The notes beneath the pieces were generated by a model that worked only from the letters and a program-made list of their open reading frames with translations, did no database searches and was not told the origin of the DNA. A stretch of DNA of 64,000 bases from Nitrososphaerota archaeon (lineage in GTDB: Archaea; Thermoproteota; Nitrososphaeria; Nitrososphaerales; Gagatemarchaeaceae): NCBI GenBank assembly GCA_027887045.1, contig JAPCJH010000001.1, positions 124,001 to 188,000 on the forward strand, given 5' to 3'. Of the stretch, positions 32,515 to 40,151 are shown one piece after another. How positions within the stretch are numbered: position 1 is the stretch's first letter; each line of letters begins with the position of its first letter. Position numbers and translations under genes: made by a program.

Positions 32515-32973
32515 TTGGAGGTCCGGAAGGAGATTTCCGAAGAGGAGTTGGCCCGCGAGGCAGTGCAGAAATACAAGACGATTGCAGTCGTGGGTCTATC
32601 GAAGGACCCCACCAAGGACAGTTACACGGTCTCGGAATATCTCCAACAACATGGGTTCAAGGTCATTCCGGTGAATCCGACTGCAACCGAACTCCTCGGA
32701 GAGAAGGTCTACCCAAGCTTGCTTGACATCCCAGACGAGATTGCTCGCACGATCGAGATCATTGATATCTTCCGCCCGTCCGAGGCTGTCCCACCAATCG
32801 TAGAACAGGCGATAACTTTGAAGAACAAATACAGGACCAATCCTAAGATGATCTGGATGCAGCTAGGAATCCGGCACGATGGCGCTGCAGAGGCGGCGAG
32901 AAAGGCTGGACTGGAGGTCATCCAGGACATGTGCATGCGGGTGGAGCATCGAAGGGCCTCCCGGGCCCATTAG
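32515..32973 (+). CDS. CoA-binding-domain protein
   Basis: This 152-residue single-domain protein has the Rossmann-type CoA-binding fold of succinyl-CoA synthetase alpha: KTIAVVGLSKDPTKDSYTVSEYL near residues 21-43, VIPVNPTATELLG near 50-62 and the IDIFRPSEAVPPIVEQ loop near 83-98. Members such as YccU bind CoA and some have a regulatory or detoxifying role, but the reaction is unknown. The start is TTG at 32515. It is divergent from the CoA-transferase operon and followed 12 bases later by a small ribbon-helix-helix-like gene. Confidence 0.8.
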   Translation: MEVRKEISEEELAREAVQKYKTIAVVGLSKDPTKDSYTVSEYLQQHGFKVIPVNPTATELLGEKVYPSLLDIPDEIARTIEIIDIFRPSEAVPPIVEQAITLKNKYRTNPKMIWMQLGIRHDGAAEAARKAGLEVIQDMCMRVEHRRASRAH

Positions 32974-32985
32974 GGGAGGGGCCTG

Positions 32986-33168
32986 TTGGGGAAGAGCGTT
33001 TGGGTTCACGACGACACGCACAAGGTTCTGAAGGAAATCAAGAGCAAGACAAGGAGCAAGAGCATCGACGAAATCATCAGGCAGATGGTCAAGGACACTA
33101 CAGGTGTCCCGGTCGAACGGCACACCGGAAAGGGAAAGTCGGCCGACATCAGGAAGTTCATCGACTAG
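32986..33168 (+). CDS. Small ribbon-helix-helix-like protein
   Basis: The first 45 residues of this 60-residue protein have the strand-helix-helix pattern of ribbon-helix-helix DNA-binding proteins: KSVWVHDDTHKVLKEIKSK then KSIDEIIRQMVKD. Such proteins are dimeric repressors or antitoxins. No toxin-like gene sits beside it, so a transcriptional role seems likelier. Start at 32986 (TTG), 12 bases after the CoA-binding gene stop. Confidence 0.6.
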   Translation: MGKSVWVHDDTHKVLKEIKSKTRSKSIDEIIRQMVKDTTGVPVERHTGKGKSADIRKFID

Positions 33169-33221
33169 CCGAAGCGAGCAAAAGCAAAAATACATTTGAC
33201 GTGAGCTCAGCGCCAGAGCCA

Positions 33222-33368
33222 ATGGTAAAGTTTGACGGGATAGTCGGGAAAGCTCTATTGACCGTCACGGAGAAAGAGAATGAGGTCACCTTGGTCTTTG
33301 CCGACAATAGATTCTTGTTTCTGACGCTGGAGAACGGAAAGCTAAAGGCCGTCAGCGTTCCTGAATAG
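33222..33368 (+). CDS. Very small hypothetical beta-rich protein
   Basis: A 48-residue frame starts at ATG 33222 with a TATA-like AAAAATACAT about 30 bases upstream. The protein alternates short strands (ALLTVTEKENEVTLVFADNRFLF) with no cysteines and no known motif. Codon use and the in-place promoter suggest a real gene, but evidence is limited. It ends four bases before the convergent MBL-fold gene. Confidence 0.4.
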   Translation: MVKFDGIVGKALLTVTEKENEVTLVFADNRFLFLTLENGKLKAVSVPE

Positions 33369-33372
33369 AAGC

Positions 33373-34026
33373 TTATTCCTGTTCGAGGATCTCTACGGTC
33401 ATTGTTGAACCGAGGAGCTCCTTGAACCTCTCGGCGTCCGCGCGGCTTCCAACGATTCGCGAAATGTGCATGGGTATGGCGACCTTCGTCTTCACCAATT
33501 TGGCGGCCTCGACCGCTTCGTCGGCTGTCATCACGTAGGTCCCCGAGACCGGAAGGAACGCGACATCGACGTTCACCGAGCTCATTTCAGGTATCACGTC
33601 CGTGTCCCCCGCGTGATAGAATCTGACGCCGTCGAGGGTGACCACATAACCGACTCGCCCGTCTTCCTTCGGATGGAAGACGTGCCCAGGTGAGCGGAAC
33701 TTGTTTGTGTTGTAGGCGGGGACCGCCTCTACGACGACCTCTCCAATCGTAATCTTAGATCCGGGAGCGATGAACGTCTTCTCCTGTTTGAAATCTTTGA
33801 GCCCCTCCTGGCAGACCTTCGGGGCGACTATCTTCGTCGTGGCTGTGGAGAATCTCTTGATGTCGTCCGGGCTCAGGTGGTCAGAATGCTCGTGCGAGAT
33901 GAGTATGAGATCTGCCTTGAAGTCCCCCTTGGATTTGAAGGGATCAATGAGCACCGACTTCGAACCCTGAAGGAGGAACGAGTCGTGACCTAGCCAGCGA
34001 ACGTTGACGCCCTTGTACGTCCACAC
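33373..34026 (-). CDS. Metallo-beta-lactamase-fold hydrolase, UlaG/UPF0173-like
   Basis: This 217-residue protein has ISHEHSDHLSPDDI near residues 43-56, with the H-x-H-x-D-H metal motif, FYHAGDTDVIPEM near 136 with the bridging aspartate, and a late PMHIS near 185. It fits the UPF0173/L-ascorbate-lactonase-like group of predicted metal-dependent hydrolases; the substrate is unknown. It lies directly downstream of the non-catalytic proteasome beta gene (13-base gap), on the same strand. Confidence 0.78.
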   Translation of the reverse strand: MWTYKGVNVRWLGHDSFLLQGSKSVLIDPFKSKGDFKADLILISHEHSDHLSPDDIKRFSTATTKIVAPKVCQEGLKDFKQEKTFIAPGSKITIGEVVVEAVPAYNTNKFRSPGHVFHPKEDGRVGYVVTLDGVRFYHAGDTDVIPEMSSVNVDVAFLPVSGTYVMTADEAVEAAKLVKTKVAIPMHISRIVGSRADAERFKELLGSTMTVEILEQE

Positions 34027-34039
34027 GATCAGGTCGCTC

Positions 34040-34639
34040 CTAGAGATTCATTGATTCTTCTTTCAGTCCGGAGGCGTCGACCGTTAGAAGATCGATCCCG
34101 TTTCCGCTCATCGCGTCCCTCTGGATGGCGGCCTTGATCGAAGTAATCATGAGGTCCCTCGCGTCCTTGTGGCTCATCCCTGGCGAGTAATCCGACTCGA
34201 CGACTCCTATCGCCATCTCGGCGCCCGTTCCAACCGCAGCGTACTCGTCTGGGATCACGCTGCCGAGCGGATCGAGGACGAAGACCTTCGGTTGGCCATT
34301 AAGCCCACCAAGGATGACCTGGGTCAACAGGGGCGCGTACCTCTGCTCGAAGAGAATAACCGACATCAGTTTCGCCACGGAATTGGGTTTGAGTGGCCGC
34401 CGCGATTCGAGCTCCTTGAGTTTTGCGTATGTCGAGACTTGCCGAATCAGGTTCTGCATGTCCGCCACCATCCCCGCGCAGACCGCGCCGACGGTGTCCG
34501 TAACTCGGAAGACCTTCTTCCCCGTCTTGCTTATGACATAGTTTCCCAGCGTTAGACGCTTCTCAGCCCCGAGGATGACGCCGTCCTTGTAGGTGATCCC
34601 GACGGCGGTCGCGCCAGGCATAAACTGCTCATAAGACAC
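34040..34639 (-). CDS. psmB: Proteasome beta subunit without the catalytic threonine
   Basis: This 199-residue protein has the fold of 20S beta subunits: TAVGITYKDGVILGAEKR near residues 11-28, VCAGMVADMQNLIRQV, and GTGAEMAIGVVESDYSPGMS near 138-157. At the cleavage site active subunits read G-T-T-T-V-G; here residues 9-14 are G-A-T-A-V-G, so the position of the N-terminal nucleophile Thr1 is alanine, and the Asp17 position is glutamate. It should therefore be structural and not autoprocessed. The second beta subunit at 39477 keeps the threonine, so mixed catalytic/non-catalytic rings are expected. The start codon is at 34639. Confidence 0.88.
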   Translation of the reverse strand: MSYEQFMPGATAVGITYKDGVILGAEKRLTLGNYVISKTGKKVFRVTDTVGAVCAGMVADMQNLIRQVSTYAKLKELESRRPLKPNSVAKLMSVILFEQRYAPLLTQVILGGLNGQPKVFVLDPLGSVIPDEYAAVGTGAEMAIGVVESDYSPGMSHKDARDLMITSIKAAIQRDAMSGNGIDLLTVDASGLKEESMNL

Positions 34640-34683
34640 TGAAAATCACTCGAAACGACGGCTTCAGGGCGCATTATTAGACA

Positions 34684-35733
34684 TTATGGTTTCGACGAAG
34701 AAATTTCCGCCAACCAGACACCCTTGGTCTCCTCGAATTCGTATTCACAGTTCGTGAAGAGCGCCGCGATGTGCAGGCTGGTCCTAAGGTGTTCCGTCAC
34801 TTCGGAAACAAGCAACCGGGAGGTGCCTTTTGCCAGCGCGAGCAGAGGGAGGAGCGTGTCCGCAAGATGAGGGTCGACAGCCACACTTCCGCGGGAGGCC
34901 CCCAGGAACTCCCGGGCCGCCTCCGTGCCCACGGACTCGGCGGTCTTCCCCCGTGCCCCGATGGAATCGCTTCCGATGTAGCATCCGGAGCCCACCGTGG
35001 AGATGAGTATCGAAGAACCTGGGGAACTCGAATCTTCAACGGAAACGCTCACGGCGTCAGCTTTCACCCCGCCGCTTCGGAGGAAATCCTCCGCAGCCTT
35101 CGCCTGCCTCTCCGCGACGTGACGGAGAAGACCGCCGCACCTGCTGTATATCGAAACGGGGGTCGATTCGGTCCTCCCCTGAAGATCTAGAGGCTGAAGT
35201 GTCTTGCACTCCTTGATCTTTGCCCTGACTCTTCCTCCCCCTCTCGGATAGTATCCCCTCCTCTGGGCTTCGACTTCGAAGTCGATCCCAACCTTCTCGA
35301 GCACAGGTTTTGTAACGTAAGCAAGATAATCAAACGTGGGGCTCCAGGGCACATCGGTCCCTCCGACCAGCGTGAGGTCGAGAGAGGCCCGCGAAATGGA
35401 GACCGTGGGGACCACCGCCTGTAGGAGGAGCGTGATACTCGCCGCAGTCTTCAGATCAACAACCATCTCTCCTGATTGAATTTTGCCGGGCGCGAATCTA
35501 ATCTCGGTCGAGCCGACCTCGACTCCCTCAATCAGGCCGCCGGAGATGTCCCTCAGAATGTGTACGGTTGCTGCGTGTTGCGGCCGGAGTCCCGGTGGGT
35601 CCCTCCCAGCCCTAATTTTTGAGACGTGTATCGGTCTGCTCATGACGATGGAAAAGGTGAGGGCGGTTCGGAGGATCTGACCGCCTCCCTCGCCGTATGA
35701 ACCATCTACTTCCAGCTCTTCCACGACGCGCAT
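34684..35733 (-). CDS. rtcA: RNA 3'-terminal phosphate cyclase
   Basis: RtcA converts RNA 3'-phosphate ends to 2',3'-cyclic phosphates using ATP. The 349-residue protein opens with VDGSYGEGGGQILRTALTFS near residue 10, has RPQHAATVHILRDISGG near 51, LVGGTDVPWSPTFDYL near 122, YYPRGGGRVRAK near 160, and the late TEHLRTSLHIAALF with the catalytic histidine. Length is normal. The start is ATG at 35733, overlapping the promoter side of the divergent nadM gene. RtcB and archease are also present, at 52249 and 53759. Confidence 0.92.
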   Translation of the reverse strand: MRVVEELEVDGSYGEGGGQILRTALTFSIVMSRPIHVSKIRAGRDPPGLRPQHAATVHILRDISGGLIEGVEVGSTEIRFAPGKIQSGEMVVDLKTAASITLLLQAVVPTVSISRASLDLTLVGGTDVPWSPTFDYLAYVTKPVLEKVGIDFEVEAQRRGYYPRGGGRVRAKIKECKTLQPLDLQGRTESTPVSIYSRCGGLLRHVAERQAKAAEDFLRSGGVKADAVSVSVEDSSSPGSSILISTVGSGCYIGSDSIGARGKTAESVGTEAAREFLGASRGSVAVDPHLADTLLPLLALAKGTSRLLVSEVTEHLRTSLHIAALFTNCEYEFEETKGVWLAEISSSKP

Positions 35734-35807
35734 GCAAAATTAGGACAGGGAATAAGCATGTCCCATTCTTTTATAACCCAAGAGTCGGCGACGAGTCAGG
35801 ACAAGCT

Positions 35808-36335
35808 TTGCTGGTGGGGCTCTTCATTGGACGCTTCCAGCCTTTCCACAACGGCCATCTTGCCGCCGTGAAGTACGCCTTGAAACAGGTCGACTACCTT
35901 TACGTTGTGGTCGGAAGCGCCCAGAGGAGCCACGAGCGGGACAACCCATTCACCGCGGGGGAGAGGATCACTATGATCAAGGCTGCCCTCGACGCGGGCA
36001 GGGTCGATCCTTCGAAGTGGATGGCGTTGCCAATACCGGACGCAGACTCCCATTCGGTGTGGGTTTCGATGGTTGAGTCGATGGTTCCGAGGTTCGACGT
36101 TGTCTTCACAAACAATTCTCTGACCTTCCTCCTCTTCAAGGAAGAAGGTATCAGGGTGAAGGCCGTCCCCTACTTCAAAAGATCCGAGTACTCAGCTACG
36201 AACGTGCGCAACAGGATTCTCGAAAGGAAAGATTGGGAGAACCTTGTGCCCAAACAAGTCTCCGCTCTCGTAAGGAAGTTCGGGGGCGTCGAGCGCGTGA
36301 GGTCGCTCTTGAAGAAAGACTTGTCAGGTGACTAG
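35808..36335 (+). CDS. nadM: Nicotinamide-nucleotide adenylyltransferase (NadM)
   Basis: NadM joins NMN and ATP to make NAD. The archaeal-type enzyme is recognised from GLFIGRFQPFHNGHLAAVKY near residue 4, with the HxGH-type nucleotide site, VVVGSAQRSHERDNPFTAGERI near 34, and SATNVRNRIL near 133, the SxTxxR motif. The longer frame from 35697 runs through the promoter, so I chose the TTG at 35808; GTG at 35814 is close. A TATA-like CTTTTATAAC sits at about 35766-35775. The 3' end overlaps a possible GTG of the next gene; the better ATG is at 36337. Confidence 0.92.
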   Translation: MLVGLFIGRFQPFHNGHLAAVKYALKQVDYLYVVVGSAQRSHERDNPFTAGERITMIKAALDAGRVDPSKWMALPIPDADSHSVWVSMVESMVPRFDVVFTNNSLTFLLFKEEGIRVKAVPYFKRSEYSATNVRNRILERKDWENLVPKQVSALVRKFGGVERVRSLLKKDLSGD

Positions 36336-36336
36336 G

Positions 36337-37419
36337 ATGTCCGCGCAGAAGAAACTAATCATGCTCCCTGGGCCGACGAACGTTTCCGAAAGAGTGATGC
36401 GAGCCATGCAGAAACCCATAATCAACCACCGAGGCAAGGATTTCGCTTCGCTCCTCCGCGGCATTCAGGAAAAATCCAAGCACATTTTCCAGACGGAGGG
36501 TGAAGTCGTCGTGCTCTCATCGTCCGGGACGGGCGGAATGGAGGCGGCGGTCTGGAACCTTATCCGACCCGGGGACGTGGCGGTCGTACCCGTCTTCGGT
36601 GAATTCAGCCAGCGACTAGCCGAGACGGTTGAGCTGGCCGGGGGAACGGCCGTCCGCGTCGTGTCAGATTTCGGGAGCGCCCCGTCGTTCGATGACTTGG
36701 AGGGCGCGGTAATGAAGCAGGGGAAGTTCAAGGCTTTGTACCTTGTCCATAACGAGACGAGCACGGGGGTGGCCCTACAATACGTCCAGGACGCCGCAAG
36801 AATCGCGAGGGACCACGGGGCATTCGTGGTCGTGGACGCGATCTCGAGCCTTGGGGGCTACTCGATTCCGTGTGACAAGTGGGGGGTCGACGTCTGCGTC
36901 GTAGGGAGTCAAAAGTGCATCGCTGCCCCTCCGGGGGTGGCGCTCCTCTCCGTTAGCAAGCGGATCGAGGAGTTTGTCAAGGGTTCGCCGCCGAAGACGA
37001 GGTACTTCGACCTCGCTCGATATCTCGAATACGGAACCCGCGGAGAGACGCCCTTCACGCCCGCTCTCCCCATCTTTTACGCGCTCGACGAGGCGCTGAC
37101 CGAACTGGCTGAAGAGGGCCTTGCGACGAGGGTGAAGAGGCACCTGGAATGCGCCGCGGCTCTTTACGATGGAGTAGAAAAGCTCGGTCTGAAACCCGTC
37201 GCTGATAGCAAGATCCGTTCTCGGACCGTGGTGGCGGTCGCCTACCCCGAGGGGACCGACGACGGAGAATTCAGAAAGAAGCTGGACAGCGATCACGGGA
37301 TAGTCGTGGCGGGGGGGTTCGGGCCTTTCAAGGGAAAGGTGTTTCGGGTCGGGTGCATGGGGCTTGTCACAGAGGATATGGTCAAGCGGACCCTTGCTGC
37401 GGTGTCCGAGTGTATCTAA
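36337..37419 (+). CDS. Class V aminotransferase (alanine-glyoxylate / serine-pyruvate type)
   Basis: This 360-residue PLP enzyme begins with LIMLPGPTNVSERVMRAM, then SSSGTGGMEAAVWNL near residue 60, FVVVDAISSLGGYSIP near 160, and the PLP-lysine motif VVGSQKCIAAPPGVALL near 188-204. GETPFTPALPIFYALDEAL follows. The family includes alanine-glyoxylate and serine-pyruvate aminotransferases and phosphoserine-type relatives. With SerA in the window, a role in serine/glycine flow is plausible. The ATG at 36337 has a GGTGA five bases upstream and follows the nadM stop by one base. Confidence 0.88.
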   Translation: MSAQKKLIMLPGPTNVSERVMRAMQKPIINHRGKDFASLLRGIQEKSKHIFQTEGEVVVLSSSGTGGMEAAVWNLIRPGDVAVVPVFGEFSQRLAETVELAGGTAVRVVSDFGSAPSFDDLEGAVMKQGKFKALYLVHNETSTGVALQYVQDAARIARDHGAFVVVDAISSLGGYSIPCDKWGVDVCVVGSQKCIAAPPGVALLSVSKRIEEFVKGSPPKTRYFDLARYLEYGTRGETPFTPALPIFYALDEALTELAEEGLATRVKRHLECAAALYDGVEKLGLKPVADSKIRSRTVVAVAYPEGTDDGEFRKKLDSDHGIVVAGGFGPFKGKVFRVGCMGLVTEDMVKRTLAAVSECI

Positions 37420-37524
37420 TCGAGGCCCGCCCGAAATTAAGAACCGATTCCAGGACCTGTTGATTTTGTCGTTTTCGTCGAATCTTTTTTAACCTATGAG
37501 GGACGGCCGTATGCTTCACTCGCA

Positions 37525-38340
37525 ATGCCCTTAGAGAAAGGTACTCTGATTTACGCGAACTATACAGCGAAAGTAAAAGACACGGGAGAGGCGATAGAAA
37601 CCACCCTCGAGGCGGAAGCGAAGAAACTCAAGATCTACGACGCCGAGAAGAAATACGAGCCCAGGCTCGTCTCCGTCGGCGAGGGGTGGATCCTCGCTGG
37701 ACTCGACGAGGAGATCAAGAAGATGGACGTGGGCCAGAAGAAGGAGATCGAACTCCTTCCGTCCAAGGCGTTCGGAGAGAGAGACCCGGCTCAGCTGCGG
37801 ATGGTCCCGCTGAGGAAGTTCGGCGAGAAAGCCCACGAACTCGAGGTCGGGGACCAGGTCGAGATCGACAACAGGGTCGCCACGGTCCGGTTCATCGGTT
37901 CGGGACGGGCGCAGGTGGACTTCAATCACAGGCTGGCCGGGAAGACGGTCGTCTATGATTTTGAAGTCGTAAAGAAGGTTGAGACGCAGGACGACAAGAT
38001 CAAGGCGCTGATCAAACGGAGATTCGGGGCGGAGGGGGAGAAGGTGAAGTACACGGTGAAGGCGGGAGAGTTGCAGGTCGAGATCCCGGAAGATCTCTTC
38101 CTGGCGGAAGGGCTCCAGATCATAAAGCGAGGAATCTCCACCGACGTATTCCACTTCACAGAACCGATCAGGGAGGTGACATTCGTCGAGAAGTTCGCCT
38201 CTAAGAAGGAGGAGAAGAAGCTCGAGGAAAAGAAACCCGTAGAGCTGAAGACTGAAGAGAAAGAACTTGAGCCCAAGAGGACAGCGGCGAGGAAGACCCC
38301 GAGGGCGACCAAGGTCGCCGCCAAGGCGACCGTTAGATGA
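37525..38340 (+). CDS. FKBP-type peptidyl-prolyl isomerase, long archaeal SlyD-like form
   Basis: The protein has 271 residues. An FKBP domain (about 1-90) with GEGWILAGLDEEIKKMDVGQKKEI is interrupted by the IF-type chaperone insert (about 88-140), and NHRLAGKTVVYDFEVVKK closes the fold. A further alpha/beta domain (about 155-230) ends in a highly charged Lys/Glu/Arg tail (EEKKLEEKKPVELKTEEKE) and a basic tip. It assists folding in the cytoplasm. The start is ATG at 37525, with a TTTTTTAACC TATA-like element 35-45 bases upstream. Its last eight bases overlap the convergent egsA gene. Confidence 0.9.
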   Translation: MPLEKGTLIYANYTAKVKDTGEAIETTLEAEAKKLKIYDAEKKYEPRLVSVGEGWILAGLDEEIKKMDVGQKKEIELLPSKAFGERDPAQLRMVPLRKFGEKAHELEVGDQVEIDNRVATVRFIGSGRAQVDFNHRLAGKTVVYDFEVVKKVETQDDKIKALIKRRFGAEGEKVKYTVKAGELQVEIPEDLFLAEGLQIIKRGISTDVFHFTEPIREVTFVEKFASKKEEKKLEEKKPVELKTEEKELEPKRTAARKTPRATKVAAKATVR

Positions 38341-39373
38341 CCTGAGTACTCTCGGCTAGTTCTTCGGCGGCGGCCGAATCCAGCCTCACCTTCGACAAGA
38401 TCGTATACCTGTCGGGGCGTATGGAGCTTGCCTTCACGAGTGCTTCCACCACCCTGCGGCGGGGCACTCCGATTTGCGATGCTGCGGTGGGAGCTCCCGA
38501 GTCCCTGAGAGCGCGCCTGACTCCTCTCCACTCCAGCCCGTGAAGCTTCGCCATCATTATCGTCCCGATCCCGCACTTTTCGCCGTGCATCCCCGCCCCC
38601 GGTGCGATCACGTCGAGATAATGGCTGAACAGGTGCTCCGCCCCGCTGCAGGGACGGCTGCTCCCCGCTATTCCGGCCGCGACCCCGGCGCTTATCAAAG
38701 CCTCGACCAGATCCCTCACGTATTCCTTCGTGAATGTCTTGAAGCGCGCCGAGCCTTCGATAACGACTGAGGCGCTCATGAGCGCAAGATTAGCGGCATA
38801 GCTTCCGTAGTATTCACCCATCACTTCGTGCGCGAGCTGCCAATCCTTGACGGCGGTTATCTTCGAGACGAGGTCACCGCACCCGGACGCGAAGAGGGAC
38901 CTGGGAGCGGAAGCTATCACCCGGACGTCCGCCAGTATCCCGAGCGGCGGCTTGGCCATGAAGGAGTAAGGTCGGTCGAGGCCCTTTATCGACGCGAACG
39001 GGCTCGCGATCCCGTCGTGTGAAGCGCTCGTCGGCACGCTGAAGAACGGAAGCCCTCGTTTGAAGGCCGCGAGCTTCGCGACGTCCACGCTCTTCCCGCC
39101 GCCCACCCCGACGACGGCGGAGGAGTTCTTCGAGGCCTTTATCACGCGAGCGACGTTCGCCAGATCCGCCGCATCGACATCCACCCACGCTGCGGAACCC
39201 GTGAACGCCCTGCTGACCGCGGTCCTTACCTTCCTCTGCACGTTGATCCCCGCGGCGACGACGACCTTGGGGCGGACCCCCGATTCTTCGACGAAGCTCC
39301 CGAGCTTCTTCAGGACTCCGTCCCCGATGAGGATTCGAGTCGGGAGCTCCATGAGATGAAAGGGGGCCCCCAT
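38333..39373 (-). CDS. egsA: sn-Glycerol-1-phosphate dehydrogenase
   Basis: This enzyme sets the archaeal lipid stereochemistry by reducing DHAP to glycerol-1-phosphate. The 346-residue protein has VVGVGGGKSVDVAKLAAF near residue 86, TSASHDGIASPFA near 113, CSGAEHLFSHYLDVI near 237, and HGEKCGIGTIMMAKLHG near 258, which supply the zinc-binding aspartate and histidines. Start choice: a TTTTAATAAT box at about 39397-39407 puts transcription near 39375, which favours ATG 39373 over the frame's first ATG at 39388. Its presence is one of the firmest signs that the genome is archaeal. Confidence 0.94.
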   Translation of the reverse strand: MGAPFHLMELPTRILIGDGVLKKLGSFVEESGVRPKVVVAAGINVQRKVRTAVSRAFTGSAAWVDVDAADLANVARVIKASKNSSAVVGVGGGKSVDVAKLAAFKRGLPFFSVPTSASHDGIASPFASIKGLDRPYSFMAKPPLGILADVRVIASAPRSLFASGCGDLVSKITAVKDWQLAHEVMGEYYGSYAANLALMSASVVIEGSARFKTFTKEYVRDLVEALISAGVAAGIAGSSRPCSGAEHLFSHYLDVIAPGAGMHGEKCGIGTIMMAKLHGLEWRGVRRALRDSGAPTAASQIGVPRRRVVEALVKASSIRPDRYTILSKVRLDSAAAEELAESTQVI

Positions 39374-39476
39374 TAGAGACGTAGTCACCCCGATTGATTA
39401 TTAAAAGAGAAACAAACATTAAATAAGCAACGGGAACACCCGAAATTTGCCCGTTAAGGTACCTGCGTGAATTTCA

Positions 39477-40148
39477 GTGGCAAAAGAGATGGGTAAGTTC
39501 GGTAAAGAGTTTCCAGGTTCCGCCGTATATCATGGAACCACCACCGTGGGTCTTGTATGCGCGGACGGGGTCGTCCTCGCGACCGACACGAGGGTCACCG
39601 CCGGCGGTTTCATCGCGCACAGACGGGGGAAGAAGCTCCTCAAGATAGACGAAAATATCGCGATGACGATTTCAGGAGGGGTGGCGGATGCTCAGAACGT
39701 CGTCGACACCCTGAAGTATTACACGGGCCTCTACAAGCTCGACAAAACTCGCCCCATCCCCGTGAAGTCGGCGGCGCGCGTCGTTTCAAACGTCCTCTTT
39801 TCGTCGCGGCTCTACCCGTTCATCGCCGATGTGCTTGTCGGTGGCTACGACAAGAGCGGAGCTTCAATCTACAACGTCGACTTCTTCGGGTCGGTGAACC
39901 AAGAGAAGATGGTTGCCACCGGGAGCGGCTCCCCAGTGGCGTACGGCGTGCTCGAGGCGGAGTTCAAGGAGGGGATGCCGGTCTCGAAGGCCTACCCCCT
40001 GGCGGCCAAGGCGGTGATATCGGCGATGCGAAGGAACGTCGCCACCGGCGACCATTTTGACCTGGCCGTGATAGACAAGGCGGGGTTCAGGGAAATCTCC
40101 GAGCAGGAGAAGGAGAAGCTCCTCGCTCAGTTCACGAGAAGCAATTAG
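39477..40148 (+). CDS. psmB: Proteasome beta subunit, catalytic
   Basis: This 223-residue subunit has a 20-residue propeptide ending in YHG, then TTTVGLVCADGVVLATDTR, so processing would expose Thr21 as the nucleophile. The aspartate (DTR) and lysine (RRGKKLLK) of the active site are in place, as is the late GSGSPVAYGVLEAEF motif. The start is GTG at 39477. It is followed three bases later by the aCPSF1 nuclease gene, a frequent neighbour in related archaea. The companion beta subunit at 34040 lacks the threonine. Confidence 0.94.
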   Translation: MAKEMGKFGKEFPGSAVYHGTTTVGLVCADGVVLATDTRVTAGGFIAHRRGKKLLKIDENIAMTISGGVADAQNVVDTLKYYTGLYKLDKTRPIPVKSAARVVSNVLFSSRLYPFIADVLVGGYDKSGASIYNVDFFGSVNQEKMVATGSGSPVAYGVLEAEFKEGMPVSKAYPLAAKAVISAMRRNVATGDHFDLAVIDKAGFREISEQEKEKLLAQFTRSN

Positions 40149-40151
40149 GGT

